Positions 1 to 15,149 of a stretch of 64,000 nucleotides of DNA are shown here, one piece after another. The number at the start of each line of letters is the position of its first letter. The stretch's first letter is position 1. The notes under the pieces are model-generated. The model saw only the letters and a list, made by a program, of their open reading frames with translations, was not told where the DNA came from and searched no databases. Both the position numbers and the translations under genes were made by a program. This DNA is from Viscum album (taxonomy: Eukaryota; Streptophyta; Magnoliopsida; Santalales; Viscaceae), in contig OY728121.1 of NCBI GenBank assembly GCA_963277665.1, positions 958,742,097-958,806,096 on the forward strand, given 5' to 3'.

Positions 1-3000
1 AATTTATATATATTTATTTATATATAATTTTTTAAAAAAATTATAAAATATCTATTATTTGATTCGGAATAAGAATAAAATCATTTTTATTGTTATAAAT
101 ACATTTTTTCAAAATTTATTATTTTTTATGTTTTGAATTTGTATGCTAAAAATATTATTCATCATTTGTAGATATTGAATATAATAAATTATGTTTTTTA
201 TATTGAATTTTCATGTAAAAAACATAATGAAATTTAATTTTTTGTCATAATAAAAGTTATCAAGGTAAAAAATGTGTTATCATGGGAAATATACAATTTG
301 GTAAAGGGATTAATTATATGTTTAAGACTAGAAATACCATAAGTATGTTGAAATTTTCAACCTCCACATATCCCATATCAACAATATTTCAAATTTTTAT
401 CAAAATGCTATGTTACTTTACATTCCGTATTCTTTATGGAATGAGTATTTATGAAAATTAATCTCACGGTCCCTTATAAAAGAACCCCTAATCTTCCATC
501 ATAAACCCAAAAATTTCCATTATATTTCTCTTGAATACAAACCCAAATTATATCCTTTTTAATTTTATATCACGTTTAGGGTCCTTTGGTATCAATAATT
601 AGTCCCAAAAATAGTCATTTCTGAAAGGCTATTAAAGAGAAGAGTCTTGTCTTCAATGTAAGTGTTATCCTCTAATTAATCCTTATTCTTTATATTATTC
701 ATTAAATAAAATACTAAATCTGATATAAATGTTTAATAAATACATTGAAACCATTATTCAGAAAAAAAAAATATTATATTATTACTATATAATAACATGT
801 TCTTACTCATTAAGTCATTGTAATGTATTTTTGTTTAGCTCAGATTCTCTTTATACATGAGAAAAGTCATAATGTTTACATTATTAATTACATATATAAC
901 TTGAAAACATGTAATAATATGTAATAAAATTTGATTTAGGATTTTTTTATATTCCTCGAGTGGAAATATATAAAAATCAGTAATATAATAAATTATATAT
1001 TAATTTAATAATATTTGAACGAGGTATTTTTAAAAAGTTCCATGAAAACCATCACTATAATTTCTATGCAATGATCTTGGGAGTAAAATATATCTTAATA
1101 ATATAATATTTATTAACAAAAATTCTATTGGTAACTAATACATTATCAATGAGTGGGAACAGGAACTTTCAAGTTGTTGCCTGAATGGAAAGGAAAAGTA
1201 GTGAACACCAGAATATTAATTTAAACAATAAAAAATTAATATTTTGGTAACAAGTATTTCAAAATGAATGGTGTTAATTAATAAAAATATGAATAATGTT
1301 GTTATAAATATTAATATTAAAAACAATTTATTTATACAGGGATATTGAGAATGCCCAACAGAGTAAAAGTTCAAGGAAATAGATTCTTTTCTTAGTTTCC
1401 CATCAAAGATATATTAATTATATTCACCATTTTATTATTATTTTTTTGTTTTTGTACTACCCAATTGATGTATATTATTCATTTTTGGGAATTTAATGGA
1501 CTTACAATGGTTTTATTATTAAATGTTTTCTTATTCAAATATTACCAATTTCACAAGTTTGTTTATTCTATAATCACATTTAAATAAAGATTGTCGACCT
1601 AAAAATTATTATTTTAATTTTTTTAGTCTTTCCATCTAAAAAAACTTATATTTAATTCTATATAATTTACATCTATTTTTAAAATTTCAATTTATAATTT
1701 CTACTATATTTTCGTAATAATTCATAAAAAATGTTACTTTTATGTCTTCCCATTCTTATACCATTATTTATTTAAATAATAATTCTCATCCATGTCTATA
1801 TTTTTCATATGTTTATATATATTTCCTTAAAAATAATTCCATTAATTCTTAGTAATTTTTTTCATTTAATTTCATTAATAAATTTATCCTTTATTTTTTA
1901 ATGTTTTCTCCATAGTTTCTTTCTCCCACTATTGTATTTAATTTTCATTATGTCTCTTCCATTAAATGTTGTCAGTTTTAAAAAGAAAATAAAATAAAAT
2001 AAAATAATTTTAAATATAGATATTTTAATAAGATGGATTTATTTTTGAAATAAATTTTATAAATAATAATGGATATATCACAATATTTTTCAAATATAAT
2101 TTATAATTCTCTTATTGTAATTTTTATTCAATTCTATCATCCATTAATTTTTATATTTATTCAAATTAGGTAATTCTTATGACTATATACGACATTATTC
2201 ATTGGCTGGAATAGAAAATTTTCTTATGTAAATTATAAAAAAAAACAATTTATTTTTCTTAATTTAATTACGTTATCCTTAAATTATTTATGATTCATTT
2301 TCATGTTTCACATATATCTATGGTATTCATTATATTATAGGAAATCTGTGAAACACATGGCCCTCTACTAGAGAAATATTAAAATATCATGAGATGTCAT
2401 GTCAGGGATTTGGGAGTGAACCCAATCAACTTTTCTAATGTGATGAGTAGAGTGTTTTTGTAATAGAGTGATGAATTGAATGTTATATTATAGTAATATG
2501 ACCTCCCATCATTCTATAAGTATAATTAATATTAAAGGACTAAGAATATAATTAATTGGATCAATAATATATATGATTAAGACCTTGTGATAATATATGT
2601 AATGTCTTAGCTTCTATATAATTATTAATAATAAGAGGTAGTTCGTCATGAAATTTGAGTACTATGTATCGGTATTTTGTTTTAATCTATTGAGATAGTA
2701 GATAATATTATCCTATAACACAATAATATTTTTTTTAAAATTATAGTGCCCTGTGATTGCACAATGGATTCTATATGTGAGATTAGAAATTTATATTCTA
2801 CCATCAGAAATATGAATGATTGTGGAAGATGATACTAATAGTAATTATTTAATGATTATGAACAAATCTCTTCCCCCTTATAGATACATGGTTTTTTAAG
2901 CAATTCAAAAATAGGGGTAACATTTTGATTTGGTCGGATGTGAAGCAGTATATATATGTAAGATATCCCTGACGTCCCCTCAACACCTTATGGTAATATA

Positions 3001-5544
3001 AAGGTTTAATATTGAGGATTGCCTTATTCAATGTGCAGTTGATGTTGATTCTGGGATATCTTACCATGAATCCATCGAATTTTCCAAATGTTACCTAAAA
3101 ATTTGATTTTCAGGGGTTCATATTCAAACTATGTTTTCATAAAAGTATCAAAACCTATCTCATAATTGTAAGGATGATCGCATCATCATTAGAATTTAAC
3201 CACCGATTTTTTCTATGTATCATTGAATGGTAATCCCTAAAAGAGTCTTACTGATTTGGTTAATCTATTGATAGTATATAGAATAAAAATTCTTTTGGAA
3301 AAAGGAATTTTTATAATAATATTATACCTCATGATCTAACCCAATGATCATAGATTTTTTATATTTATAGGTCATATAAATTTTATTACACTTTTAGTGT
3401 CTATCCATGATGATTTGAGATTAAAATCAAACTATCAAATCAATTAGTATGTCTGTGATTGAGATTTTTAAGACTTCCTTTTGGGAGTTATAGTTAAAAT
3501 CTCTGATGTGGATAAAAATACTAATATATAAATTATTTTTTTCATGGGATGAATATTATCTATATATTTTATATATTGTACATCCAAAATGATGTCGGGT
3601 TTGTTAATGTCTTCATCTTTAGCTACTTTCTTATTAGTGTAGGTTAGAATAATTCTCTTTGATACATGCTAATATCCATGGTGGTCATTTGACATACCAA
3701 TGTGATAGGTCAACACATCAGAATACATCACATGAGTTTCTATATAATTTTATTAAAATAAATCTCAATTGCATTTCAAAGAAGATATGTACATGTCATA
3801 TTCCACAATATTCATGTTATAATTGATCAATATAAAATATTGATCATCATATATAACTAGATCCACATTTTGGAGATCACAAACTGTGGAAGATATACAT
3901 TTCAAGAATATTGGATGGGCATTTGTGAGATATTATTTTTCTTCCACTTGTTTTATTCTACCATTATTAAGAGTATTTGATGTAAGGTATGTTTTCGATA
4001 TAGGAAATGTTATAGATGCATCTTTAGGCATTGAAGATGATATTTTAGGGGAATCATTATCTTGGAATCCTAGATAACATCCACTTCCCCTCACTATCAT
4101 TTATGGAATAAGCTTCACTGATATCCAATGATTTAGGATTTGATTTGGAAATTTTTTTATCTAGTCATTTATTATCTTTTAGAAAACAATATCCCAAATT
4201 GACATAGTTAGATTTGGTGGAATATTCTAGTATCATTAGGATAGGGATGAATGTTCTCAAACCCCATGCCTCCCTCCATCACTGAGGTATGTTTTCTATT
4301 TGATTGAAGATATTTTGGGAAATAAATATTTTAATACTAGCCTTAGTGTAGAAGAACCCATTTGAGATATTTATACATATTGATAGTATAATAGTTTCAT
4401 AATCAAACTATAGTGACTACTTCATAATTTTTTCATCATAATGTTCATATGAAATATGGGTGATCAAATTCAACTAATTACCAAAAACAACATACTATTC
4501 AAGGTGATTTCTTTGATCATGATTACATCCCCAATTCTGTCGATGTACAACACATAACATTCTCACAGTTTAATCCATGTCATGTTGGGAGAAATTTCAA
4601 AACCATTAGGGGTTGTGTTTGTGATATCATTGTATATTATTTTTTCCCCTATATTTTTTATAATATTTCATATATTTACTGAATATTTTGAGACTTAAAA
4701 GGTGAATTATTCCAATATATTATTCTGAAATTACAATAAGATATGTATTTTAGGAAATGGTGGCTGGATTAGGGTACAAATAGGTGAATTAAGAGGTACA
4801 AACCTTCCAACAAATAATTGAAATATATTTCATAGAATAAAATTATAAATTAAAATTTTTAGGTGGGTTCTATAGACTTGGTTTTATTATTTATTCTTCT
4901 ATTATATTTCTACTCACTCTTATCATACCTTTGTAACCTCAGGTTGGAAACATAAAATATTGATTTATAGTAGCTCATGTGTGAGAGGGTCTACAAAAGT
5001 ATGAGTATAATTTATGATCATTACTAATAAAGGGCTGAAATATTTGAATTAAATATAATTTACTAAATGTGTACTATTGAATACCATTCTCATTGTCACA
5101 CTTTATATATTTGTACATTGACATTATGTATCCTTGTATGGGTTCCACCAATTCTTGCTTCAATAAAGAGATGACCATGTGAACCATAGGGTGGATTAAT
5201 TCTCCAAACTATTGTACAGTAGAAAAAATTCATAGCCGAACTCTTGAGGGAAGAATGGGACTAAATGTGTGCCTCTTAAATCATGGTGGAGAGATGATGT
5301 GAATTTATAATAGAGTGTTATGAAAAAAATGGCCAATTGTTTATAGATTTCATACATCGTGAATATGGGTATGTGATATTCTTTTGAGGATTATCCCCAA
5401 CCCAAGGGAAAAAAGACACCACTTCTTATGCTTGATGCACCTATTATAGATTATAATTAGTGTATTATTTATTAATTTCGGATTACTTTATGTAATATTC
5501 CTAATGTTCTAATGCTGTGTATTTTCCCAACCCCAGAAGTCTAG
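1..5544. other. AT-rich DNA, no gene recognised
   Basis: This stretch is dominated by A and T with short poly-A and poly-T runs and has stops in every frame; no reading frame exceeds about 70 codons. I see no tRNA, rRNA or convincing gene. One short minus-strand stretch near 2,850-3,070 contains K-x-LRGRQGYLTYI, which vaguely resembles the linker between protease and reverse transcriptase in plant Ty3/gypsy elements, so part of this block may be an even older retrotransposon. No terminal repeats could be paired here. Confidence 0.5.
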
Positions 5545-7990
5545 TGCTGGTGCATTGTTTTATTACATTGGAATTGTTACACAGAAGAATATATTAAAAT
5601 ACTATTCAGTTTACCAATCTTTAAAAGACATGTTACATATATGATACCCATAATACATTGGGAAAATATTATAAACCATTCTACATGTAAAATAAATTAA
5701 ATTAAATGCATTACTAAATGCTTATTCAATGTTATCTTCTTCATAACCATGGAAGTTTATCTTAATAAAGGTGGTCTCAAATTCTCAGTAAAGGTAGATA
5801 AAACTGAATAAATAATGAATCAATATAAATAGAAAGGTAATTAACTGATCAAAAATTCCATTTAAATAACTAGAAAAGGCATAAATAATATGGAAAGTAG
5901 AAACTACAACACGTACCATATATCAATAAACATATAATGAATTAATTCTGTAGATATGTTGAAGAAAAGTTTCATGGATAAATAGTAACAAAAAATAATA
6001 TAAATGATTTTTTTAATTTATTTCATGTCCCTGGAACATGAAAACCTATTACCATCATGAACTTTCACAAGACGGTTTAAAACCATGGCTAGAAGCCCAT
6101 TTAATTTCCCCAACTTATTTGTCTAATGAGGACCTTTCGATGCATCGAAGAGCTATATAAATTTGAGATCCTCCCATCATTACTGGTCTAAATTATTCAT
6201 TATATTGAATATTAGAAATAAATAATATTCCTTATCAAATATCCATATTAAATGAGGGAAATAGAATTCTCAATATTTTCACAAATATTAAAATAACAGT
6301 CAATTTAGACATCGTATATAAAAAGGTATATGGTTCAGACAATAATAGTATCCATTTTATATTAATATGGATATTAAAGTGAATTTATAATGAAAAATTA
6401 TTAAATAAGGTTTTAGTTTCAATATAAAGTTAACAATCAAAAAAGTAAATGAGATTGAAATTATAATCATTAAGAACATTTTTTAGAAGAATAATCCGTA
6501 AACAATCGAAATTGTCCCATACCATTTTGAAACATTTAAATCATAATCTTCAGAAATTTATTTTATTAAGTAAAACAAATAATATAATGATAATAAGTAT
6601 ATTCATTAAATAAGGATATATATCAACCAAAAAATTTATTTTGGGCATAATAACAAATATGTCTCAATGAAATGAAAATTGAGACAAAAATTCCTTACCA
6701 TTACCTTCCATTTGGTGTGTGCTTTTTATCCTCCATTATGGTGGTTTAAAATGTGTTATTAACATATAAAATAACCATAATATTTATTATATTCCATATA
6801 GTAACTTATTAAAATGTATCATTACTCGTTTGTTATCAAACATTCATTAATTTATCTATATCGAGTGCTAATTTCATAGTTCGTCGAGTGTGTTTTAACT
6901 AGTTATTTTTTGTACATATCTAATTTATTAGTATTTAATCACATATAGAAATTAATCCAATACTTAATTATTATATATATATTCATTATATATTTATTTA
7001 TAGTTTTTATTTATATTTGGTGATTTTAAATGAAGTACACAATTCATGGAGACGGTAGACCGTATGTACACATAAATTCTACTTTCATTTAACTGTCGTA
7101 ATAAAAGAATGAAAGATAAATGAAACATATGTGTATTATAATTACATTGTAATATCATTGTTATATATTTTACATAGTTTTATTAAATTTTTCCTTAATA
7201 TATTCCATGTATAGAATTAACAAATCACATCGCTTTGAGGGGGGAGTAGTCCACTCTCCCACAAATGATGTCATCGTTTTTTTTGGAAAAAATGAAATGT
7301 ATAGAGTTATGTGTTATATAAGAATTAAATAAAAAATGATATTATAAATATAACATATATTATATATAATAATGTTTTCCTTCATAATGGGAACCATGAC
7401 AGGCATTATTGGAAAATTGGACAATCATCGTTTAGCAAGGTGGTAGTCCGCCTATACATAAATTATATCGGTTATCCATTAGATGGATTTATTTATATGT
7501 GTAGGCTTAAATAATAACTTATCAAAATCATAATATATTTAGGATTCTGTATTTGTTATATGAATATGGATTATGAATATTTTAATGAGTGGAGAATGGA
7601 AATAATAGTAGGAGTTTGGGGGAGGGTGTTACCTCTTAATCAGGTAACTCTTTTTGGTTTGCACCAAAATGACTCATTAGATAACTTTTTTCCCAAATCG
7701 ACATTCATGAAGGATAATATGGATGTTGGGGAGTTAATTTGATAGTTTTTTCAGAACCTATGGTGCCTGATATGTGTGCATAATTGGTAGTGAAAGAGGC
7801 CTTCTATAATAGCGTAGTGTAATCACATGTAATATTTTAAAACAAAAGAACCCCACCGACATTTTTTTATTGAAAGGGTGTCAATAATGTAACAAAGTCT
7901 ATAAAAGGGTGTATACGGTTTAAATATGACAATCCAATAGAATATGTACTTGTTTCTAGGTCTTTTTAGGCCTTTAGGATATGGTTTAGT
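5545..7990 (-). repeat. gypsy-1 3' LTR, distal piece
   Basis: This piece is collinear with 29,660-32,000 through several landmarks in the same order: a TTACATTG start, an 'ataaaccat' block, a CGGTTTA...ACCAT...CTAG block near 6,080 (30,180 in the other copy), a 'catggagacggtag' motif at 7,047 (31,309), a 'aaggtggt' motif at 7,437 (31,465) and a GTTACCTCTT block near 7,635 (31,692). Similarity is patchy and old, and the right end fades after about 7,900. It would be the part of the 3' LTR left of the insertions. Confidence 0.5.
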
Positions 7991-10900
7991 CTCCTATTAA
8001 GCTAAATTGTACCTTAATCATAGTAATTAAATTTTATTACATTTACTAATATTTTTGGTAAAAAAATATGTTATCCTTTTTAAAAACTATAAACTATTAT
8101 TAATAAAAATATGGAATCATTTTTTCCAAATTCTAATCAAATAACTGAACGAAATTAGAATAAAATTAATAATATCGTTGGGATGATAGTGTAGGTTTTT
8201 AAAGTAAAAACATCCTAAAAGTTTCATTGATTTATACTCAATTTTTAATTGAAATATATATATAACCTAAATTTTATTAATTGAAAAAAATATAATCTTA
8301 TTAAACATTAAAACTCTTTTAAATTATAGTTTATCATTATAAATTAATTATATAAAAAATCATTTTTGGGTTAAATTTCAGTATTTTTTGTTATTCATTA
8401 AAAAATGAAACTTTATAGAAAATTACCAAAAAATCATCTTAATGTAATATTACGTTTTTATTTTAGCTATTATGTCTATTTTGACATATTATTTTTATAA
8501 AAGGGTCCAAAATTTGATTTTAATAGGGTTCTCCATCAAAAGGTGAGAGAACGTCCTGTATGAAAATATAGTATTTTATTGGTTTTATAGGGTTCATTTG
8601 TATATTATACTTATAAAATATATCAGATAAGTGTAAAACAATTTGATTGGACATATAATATATATAATTAATATATAAAATCTTAAAGGGTTTTTATTCT
8701 GTTTATTTCATAAAATGTGATTAAGTATTGTTTTATTTAATTTTTTTTGTGTATTGAAATGATATAAATAAAATATAAATGAAAAATTGGTAAACTCATG
8801 TGGTGATAAATTATGATTATAAGATGGAAAATTCTGAAGTCAATATATAAATATTATTTGATGTCAATAGACTCTAGATAATTGATGATTATATTATTTT
8901 TCATTTTGCGGTTACTAAAGTCCCCATAATTTTATTTCAAAAGAATTTATGGCTCCAATAGATACATTTAATGAATAATAGGGTCTATGCAAACCATGTC
9001 TTACTTTAACTACTCAAACTCTCTAACCTCCCTATCATATCAACTTGGGGACCCATATTCATTTTTGTCTTCTTCAATATAGAAGGGGGTTATCGAGTGA
9101 ATTAAATTGATATAACCATATTGTATCTCATAATTTAAAAAGGCCATAGTTTAGTGGGATTATTCCCACTACTTTGTTTGGTGGGGAAGTTATCATCCTC
9201 ATTGTGATGGTGGTAATTTTTGAGAAGAATGGGACTAGTTTCGATTCTTGTATGTGACCACACTTCTATTTTTCCTTCTATTTGGAATGATTACATTGAT
9301 TTTTTACCTACTGAGATTATGATGTTATCATTTCTATTATCAAATAGGTTGTTAGAGTTTGTACTAGCTATTTTAGTTTAACACTTAGTTAGGAATATTC
9401 CCAATTTACCACATTCATCATCATTTGATCTTTTTTTATTTTCCTCAAAAACTCACATCGTTCTCTTTCCTCCTTTGGTGTGATGGAATATAAAAAATTC
9501 ACCAATTTCAACTTCATAAGAAATTTTAAATTCATAAATACAACCATCTTATGATGTATGTAATTTAATAAAAATCAGTATTATATATTTTACAAAAGAA
9601 ACCTATATCTTAATCATTAATAAGTGTAGTTTTTTTTACTAAATTAATTGTTATTTTTAAATACAAGTATTTTGGGAATTTTTTCATCTATGGTAGTTAT
9701 AACACACTCTATTTGTCAACTCTAATAAAATAATACGCTTTTTATCCTAGTATTAAATTATTATATATTTTTTTCTCACTTCCCTTTCAAAATAGGATGT
9801 TGTTATTGTTTCTACCCTCATTTATACTTATATAGCACACATTATTCCATGGGAATGGTTTTTTAATATAATCATAGATAGTGTTTATTAATTATATTTT
9901 AGGCCTCTAAACTGTCATGTTTATTCCTTAGGGGTGATTATATTAACCATGATATGGTGTTGTACAATTTTATTGCATCCTATAGGCACTATTTTATATC
10001 CAAATATCATAAAATATACTATCTTATTTCATAGGAATTAGTAGTGGATATTACTCAAATTTTATATTTTTATATAGATCTCTAGTTTGTTCTATTATTG
10101 GAATTTCTTACTTATGGAAATGCATGTCCATTCAACTGGGAAATAAAATTTGAGAACCTATCATTCTCTATCAAATTTTTATTTGAGAGAAAGAGGATTG
10201 TTTCCCTTGTCATCATATAGCTAATCCGATAGAGTAATTTCCAATGAAGGTCTTCATGGAATGGAATAGAACCAATTGGTAAGTTCTTATATAAGGAATG
10301 TTATTTTTTCTTTAGAGTCTTTATGAAAAACATATGAATCATTTATTACTTGTCTTTGAGTATTCCCATCATGGGGTAACATCGACACTAAAAATGTTTG
10401 AGATATTACTATATGTCCCTGATTCAATTTAAGGTAAGAAAGTTAGGGTTCCCAATGTTTGGTTTTGGAGGAGTCACATCCAACCACTCAGGATATGTCT
10501 TCCACTTGGGCTACATAGGTTTGTTCCCCTCTTTAATCTCTTTCAACTGTGTGGAATGTGACTTGATTGAGTCATGATGTTTTAGAGGGACTACTGGTAG
10601 TGTATTTTCTCTAGTAGATGCTAAATGAGAAGCCTAAAATTATTGAATATTCTATATTGGCCGACAATAATTTTTATGTGATATCCTAGTTATGTTTTCA
10701 TGAAATGATTGAGACAACTACCCTAGTATTTGAAACCCCTAATAATATTTGGCCACATTGTTTAAATACACATGTCTGATAAACAATGATGTAGTTAGAT
10801 TTCTAATTATAACACTTATAGGTTGAGAATGTTTTTCCAACATATATTAACTAGAGGGTTAATTTATTCTCTAGAATGAAAATTATACCTAGAACTTATA

Positions 10901-13900
10901 TTTTCTCTAAGTAATTAAGCATTCAAGCACCAAAATTTCTCTATCCAAGCTTCACATGAAAAGGGTTTTTCAATAGGTATATATTATATCCATTTGGGTT
11001 ATGGGGGGGGGATATAACCATTTCTTTCACATAATCGACGGATTAATTTTAATGAGAATGTTCTAGGTTACTATGTGTAAGATTCCCCAAATTTGGATTT
11101 ATAATTTGAATCTATGTACACACACCATATTTTTGTATTTTTGAGTAAACCAAATTTCAAATAGATTTTACGTCATCATGATCTCATATTCTTGCGTCAG
11201 GATCTATAAAATTTATTTTGATAATTCCAATGACATTCATTTATTTCAAGTGTGTAGTGGGATTCATAAACTCATAAATCATAGATTAGTTATAGTATTT
11301 ATCATCCTATGAATATTAATAAAAGAAGATATCATAATCCTCCTTAACATATTGTTTCATGGAGGCTAATTTTGGATTTAATCCCTTATGATTTCTGAAA
11401 TTCCCTCCATGATGTTCCAAAAAATTATACTTTGGGATATTCATCCAATGGGACTCCCCAAAAGCATCCAATAAACACATTCACAATTATGATGATTCAT
11501 CTAATAGTGGAAGTTACTATGTGGGATTAACCTATGAGATCAATCCCAATATGACGAAAACCAACATCTATAGAAGAATAGAGGATAATATTTACCCAAA
11601 TATATAAGATGGAATGTTATTAACTCTATCACTATCACATTATCAAACCACAACATATTCTCTATCCACATGGGTGGTGGTAGTGTTAAAATTTTACCTA
11701 TACTTGTGAGAAGGGGGTAATCCCATAATACCAAAATGGTTTGTATTCTCTTAGCTGTTGTACTCTTTTTTTCCATCACCCTTCACATGTGTTGGATGTA
11801 GTATATTTTCTGAGCTTCAGCAATTCATCAATGAGGTTTTATCATTAATTGGTATTATTTTATTTCCCCAAATGGTAGGAAATATTAATAATCCCAATTT
11901 CTTTATTTATGAGCTATTCAATGTCACACTACCATTGAGTTTTTTATTTATGATCTCTATAGATAGATGAATTAAATAAGATATACATTTTTTCATATGT
12001 CGATCTTAAACCTGAAACATGATATGGGGATATGAATTTTCATTCCCACATCCCTTGATGAAATTTTTTACCAATAAGTGGAGTTTAATTAATTATGCTG
12101 TATTAGAATCATCCTCTGATAAAGCATTCAGGTGGGGTGATGATGATAACATGACATGGTAATTTTATATTATTTATAAAATCATAATAAAGGTATTTTA
12201 ATTAATTCCCTTAAATTAGGTTTAGAACGATATAATTTCATCTAATTGAACATGTGAGAAGTTTTATCAAATCTCTATGACCAAGTATACATATTAAATA
12301 TAAGATAGATATCATATATTAAGATTATAGAGAGTGTTTCACATATTAGGGCATAGAACATTTATGGACTATGCTTTCAGGGGCTCCAAAATATCATATG
12401 ATGATGTGATCATAGGCTATATATTTACTAGAATTTATCCATTAATAAAATATCACCACACAAACTATATTATTCCCCACATTATCAAGGGAATATTATT
12501 CTATCTAAATTGAAAATGTGGTAATTTATCAGCTACCTTATAAAAGTGAAAGATTTTATTTATGTCCTACTTAGTTACAAAAAACTATATGTGGAATATA
12601 TTTGGTGTAAATATTGACCATCACTCATAATCAACCAAATATGTTGGTGAAACAATCTATACTAACATTGAATAAAGGTGTGTGGTTATCCTAATATTTT
12701 CCTATTCCTCATGATATATGGGTATCTTTGAAATATTTTTTCATGGGAAGGAACATAATTAAAAATAAATAGTTCACTAATGGGATGATATCTGTAATGA
12801 GAAAAATTAATAGGTCATCTATGAAGTTCTTCTTATCCATCATTGTGCAGAGGTACTCATTTCTAGAATTATGTTTGATTACTTGTAGGGCCTCCAAAAC
12901 GTATTTCTATGGGGGCCTCATGTGTTTACAATCTAGTTTTCATTTATGATCACCTTTATGCCGTTAAGTATCTGATGAATATTAAAAGGGAAAAACTTAT
13001 TACTATTTAATTTTATTTTTATAGGGAGGAACTCTGCAACTGGTTTCATACTAAGTTATTTCACAACTAATTGTCACATTTTAATGGGGGTGAGAAATAG
13101 TGGGGAGTACACAATATAAAAATTCACGAGATGATGTAATAGTATCCTATTGTTTATGAGTTGAAAAATTATTATGATTTTATTATCATATATTAATGAT
13201 ATTTCAAAATTTATTTCATTTTTTAGTTAATGGATATGGTGAAACTCATGGATTTTAGGATATCATTGATTAGTCATTATACATCTTCATAGTTGATTGA
13301 TTAAAGCTCAAACATTGATCATGATAATATTTTTGAAATATAGGAAATAACCCTATTGAATGTGAAACCTCTGAGGGAATCACCTATCCATTATCATAAT
13401 AACTAATTGACATTCATGGATAAAAACATGTATATTACAACACGCATCGCAATACAGATAATATATGGTAATATAACCCAATCATTGGGTTTCAATCACT
13501 ATTTAAATGTTTTGGTTGACTGACTTGGATTCTATTGTAATACGAGACTTCTCCTTTCGGGTTTTCACCATGATATACTATTGGGATTCAAGAAAGTGTG
13601 TAGGGATAATGGGATACCCTTTTTTGTGTTCATAATATGTTTTGAACTCATCTGGTGGTTGAATAAATATAATATTAATTATGTGTGGTATCCAAATTAT
13701 ATTCATGAGACCAAATAATTTTGTAATTAATATGAACCTACCCAAAACAATAATTTAACTAAATACGGTTAATATAATATGTAATAATAATATTTTCCAT
13801 ATCCAGTTAACTATTCGTTTCTAGGATATGTGCATGGTGATCATGAATGAGAGTGGGAATATGGTCTATGTCTTATATAGACACCAAAAATAAATACAAT

Positions 13901-15149
13901 ATTTTCTAATGATGGAAGTAAACATAAATATTATTTACATTCCATCTGTTAGATATTACAATATAGGGCCTCTATTTCGACGACTACGATATATTAGTAG
14001 AATTAAAATATTTGGTCCCAGATATTTTTCATCCTAGAATTTACTTTTAGTAATAAATAATTGGATAATTAAATATGAAATATGATCTAATCATGCTATT
14101 TAAAGGTAATTGGTATTTTCCCACACAAGTCATTTACTTTCCATTGGAATATCATCAATATATTCATATATTGCAAGAATAATAAAATTAGTCCCATTAG
14201 CTACATCTAAGGTGTGTTAGAGGATTTCATCAATTAGAAATGTGATATGGGTATTTTCCTTGGTTTTTACAGTAATATGTTGACAGGTTTCATTTTATAG
14301 TTCTAACAAATTATTGAAATATTCCCCATTTTGATAGGGAATTCGGGCCTATTTCCCAACTTCTATGGTCTCTCTTAACCAAATATACTTACAGATGGGT
14401 TATTATATCTATGTAACTATGGTCTAAATATTCTAGTAAGATACTTCACAAGGGTCATTAGGAGGTGGGGAAGAAAAATGATAATGGTGGAGATGGATAA
14501 TAGGTTCCCTCGAAGGAGGCTCTTGGGAGAGAGCGAGGAGCTTTTCACCCCTTCCTACACCCCTAACATTAGAGGGGATAGTGTTGTAACATTCTAGGCA
14601 TAAGTTCTATTAAAGGTTTAATCTTGTGATACACATGATTGTAATCATTTTGTTTCACTAATTACGTGGTGATCCAGGATGTTTGAATTAACTAAGTCTC
14701 TCTAGGAATTTTTTTAGAGTCAAAATATTTCCATTATTATTGTAACCATTTCCTAACATGTTTGTCACCAAAATATAAAGATATTGTGTGCGAGATAATT
14801 TATGACTAGGTAGAGGGACTACAATCTCTCTAATGGATGGGGAATAATTGGGGTCAGTCTATTTCTATGTAGTAATTGGTTGGAACAAAAATTTCTTGCA
14901 TTTTTATCTATAATAGAGGCATAGAAATTTTTTTATGATTCCATGGATTGGGTCAAATGAGGCACCTATAAAGGTTACTAGGAGAAAGAAAAGAACAATA
15001 AAAATATCCATAAGTATAGTTTGATAAGTAAATATAGACATATGACAAAACATGTCATAAAGGATTCACATCAGGTTCCCTATTATCATTTAGATTCACT
15101 CATCAATACACCCTTGTTTTAAGCCTATGTACACTAGATTCAGAATTTG
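7991..15149. other. Unclassified AT-rich block inside gypsy-1
   Basis: About 7.2 kb with no recognisable gene, terminal repeat or retrotransposon motif. Reading frames are short (at most 79 codons). Base composition is slightly less AT-extreme than the flanks, with scattered G-rich spots such as a run of nine G at 11,003-11,011. Because sequence on either side matches the two pieces of an LTR, this block may be a further, unrecognised insertion, or a diverged part of that LTR. Confidence 0.35.

Noticed and set aside
11540..11970. Two overlapping frames of 79 (minus) and 70 (plus) codons
   Set aside because: Neither shows motifs, and both are of a length expected by chance over this much sequence.
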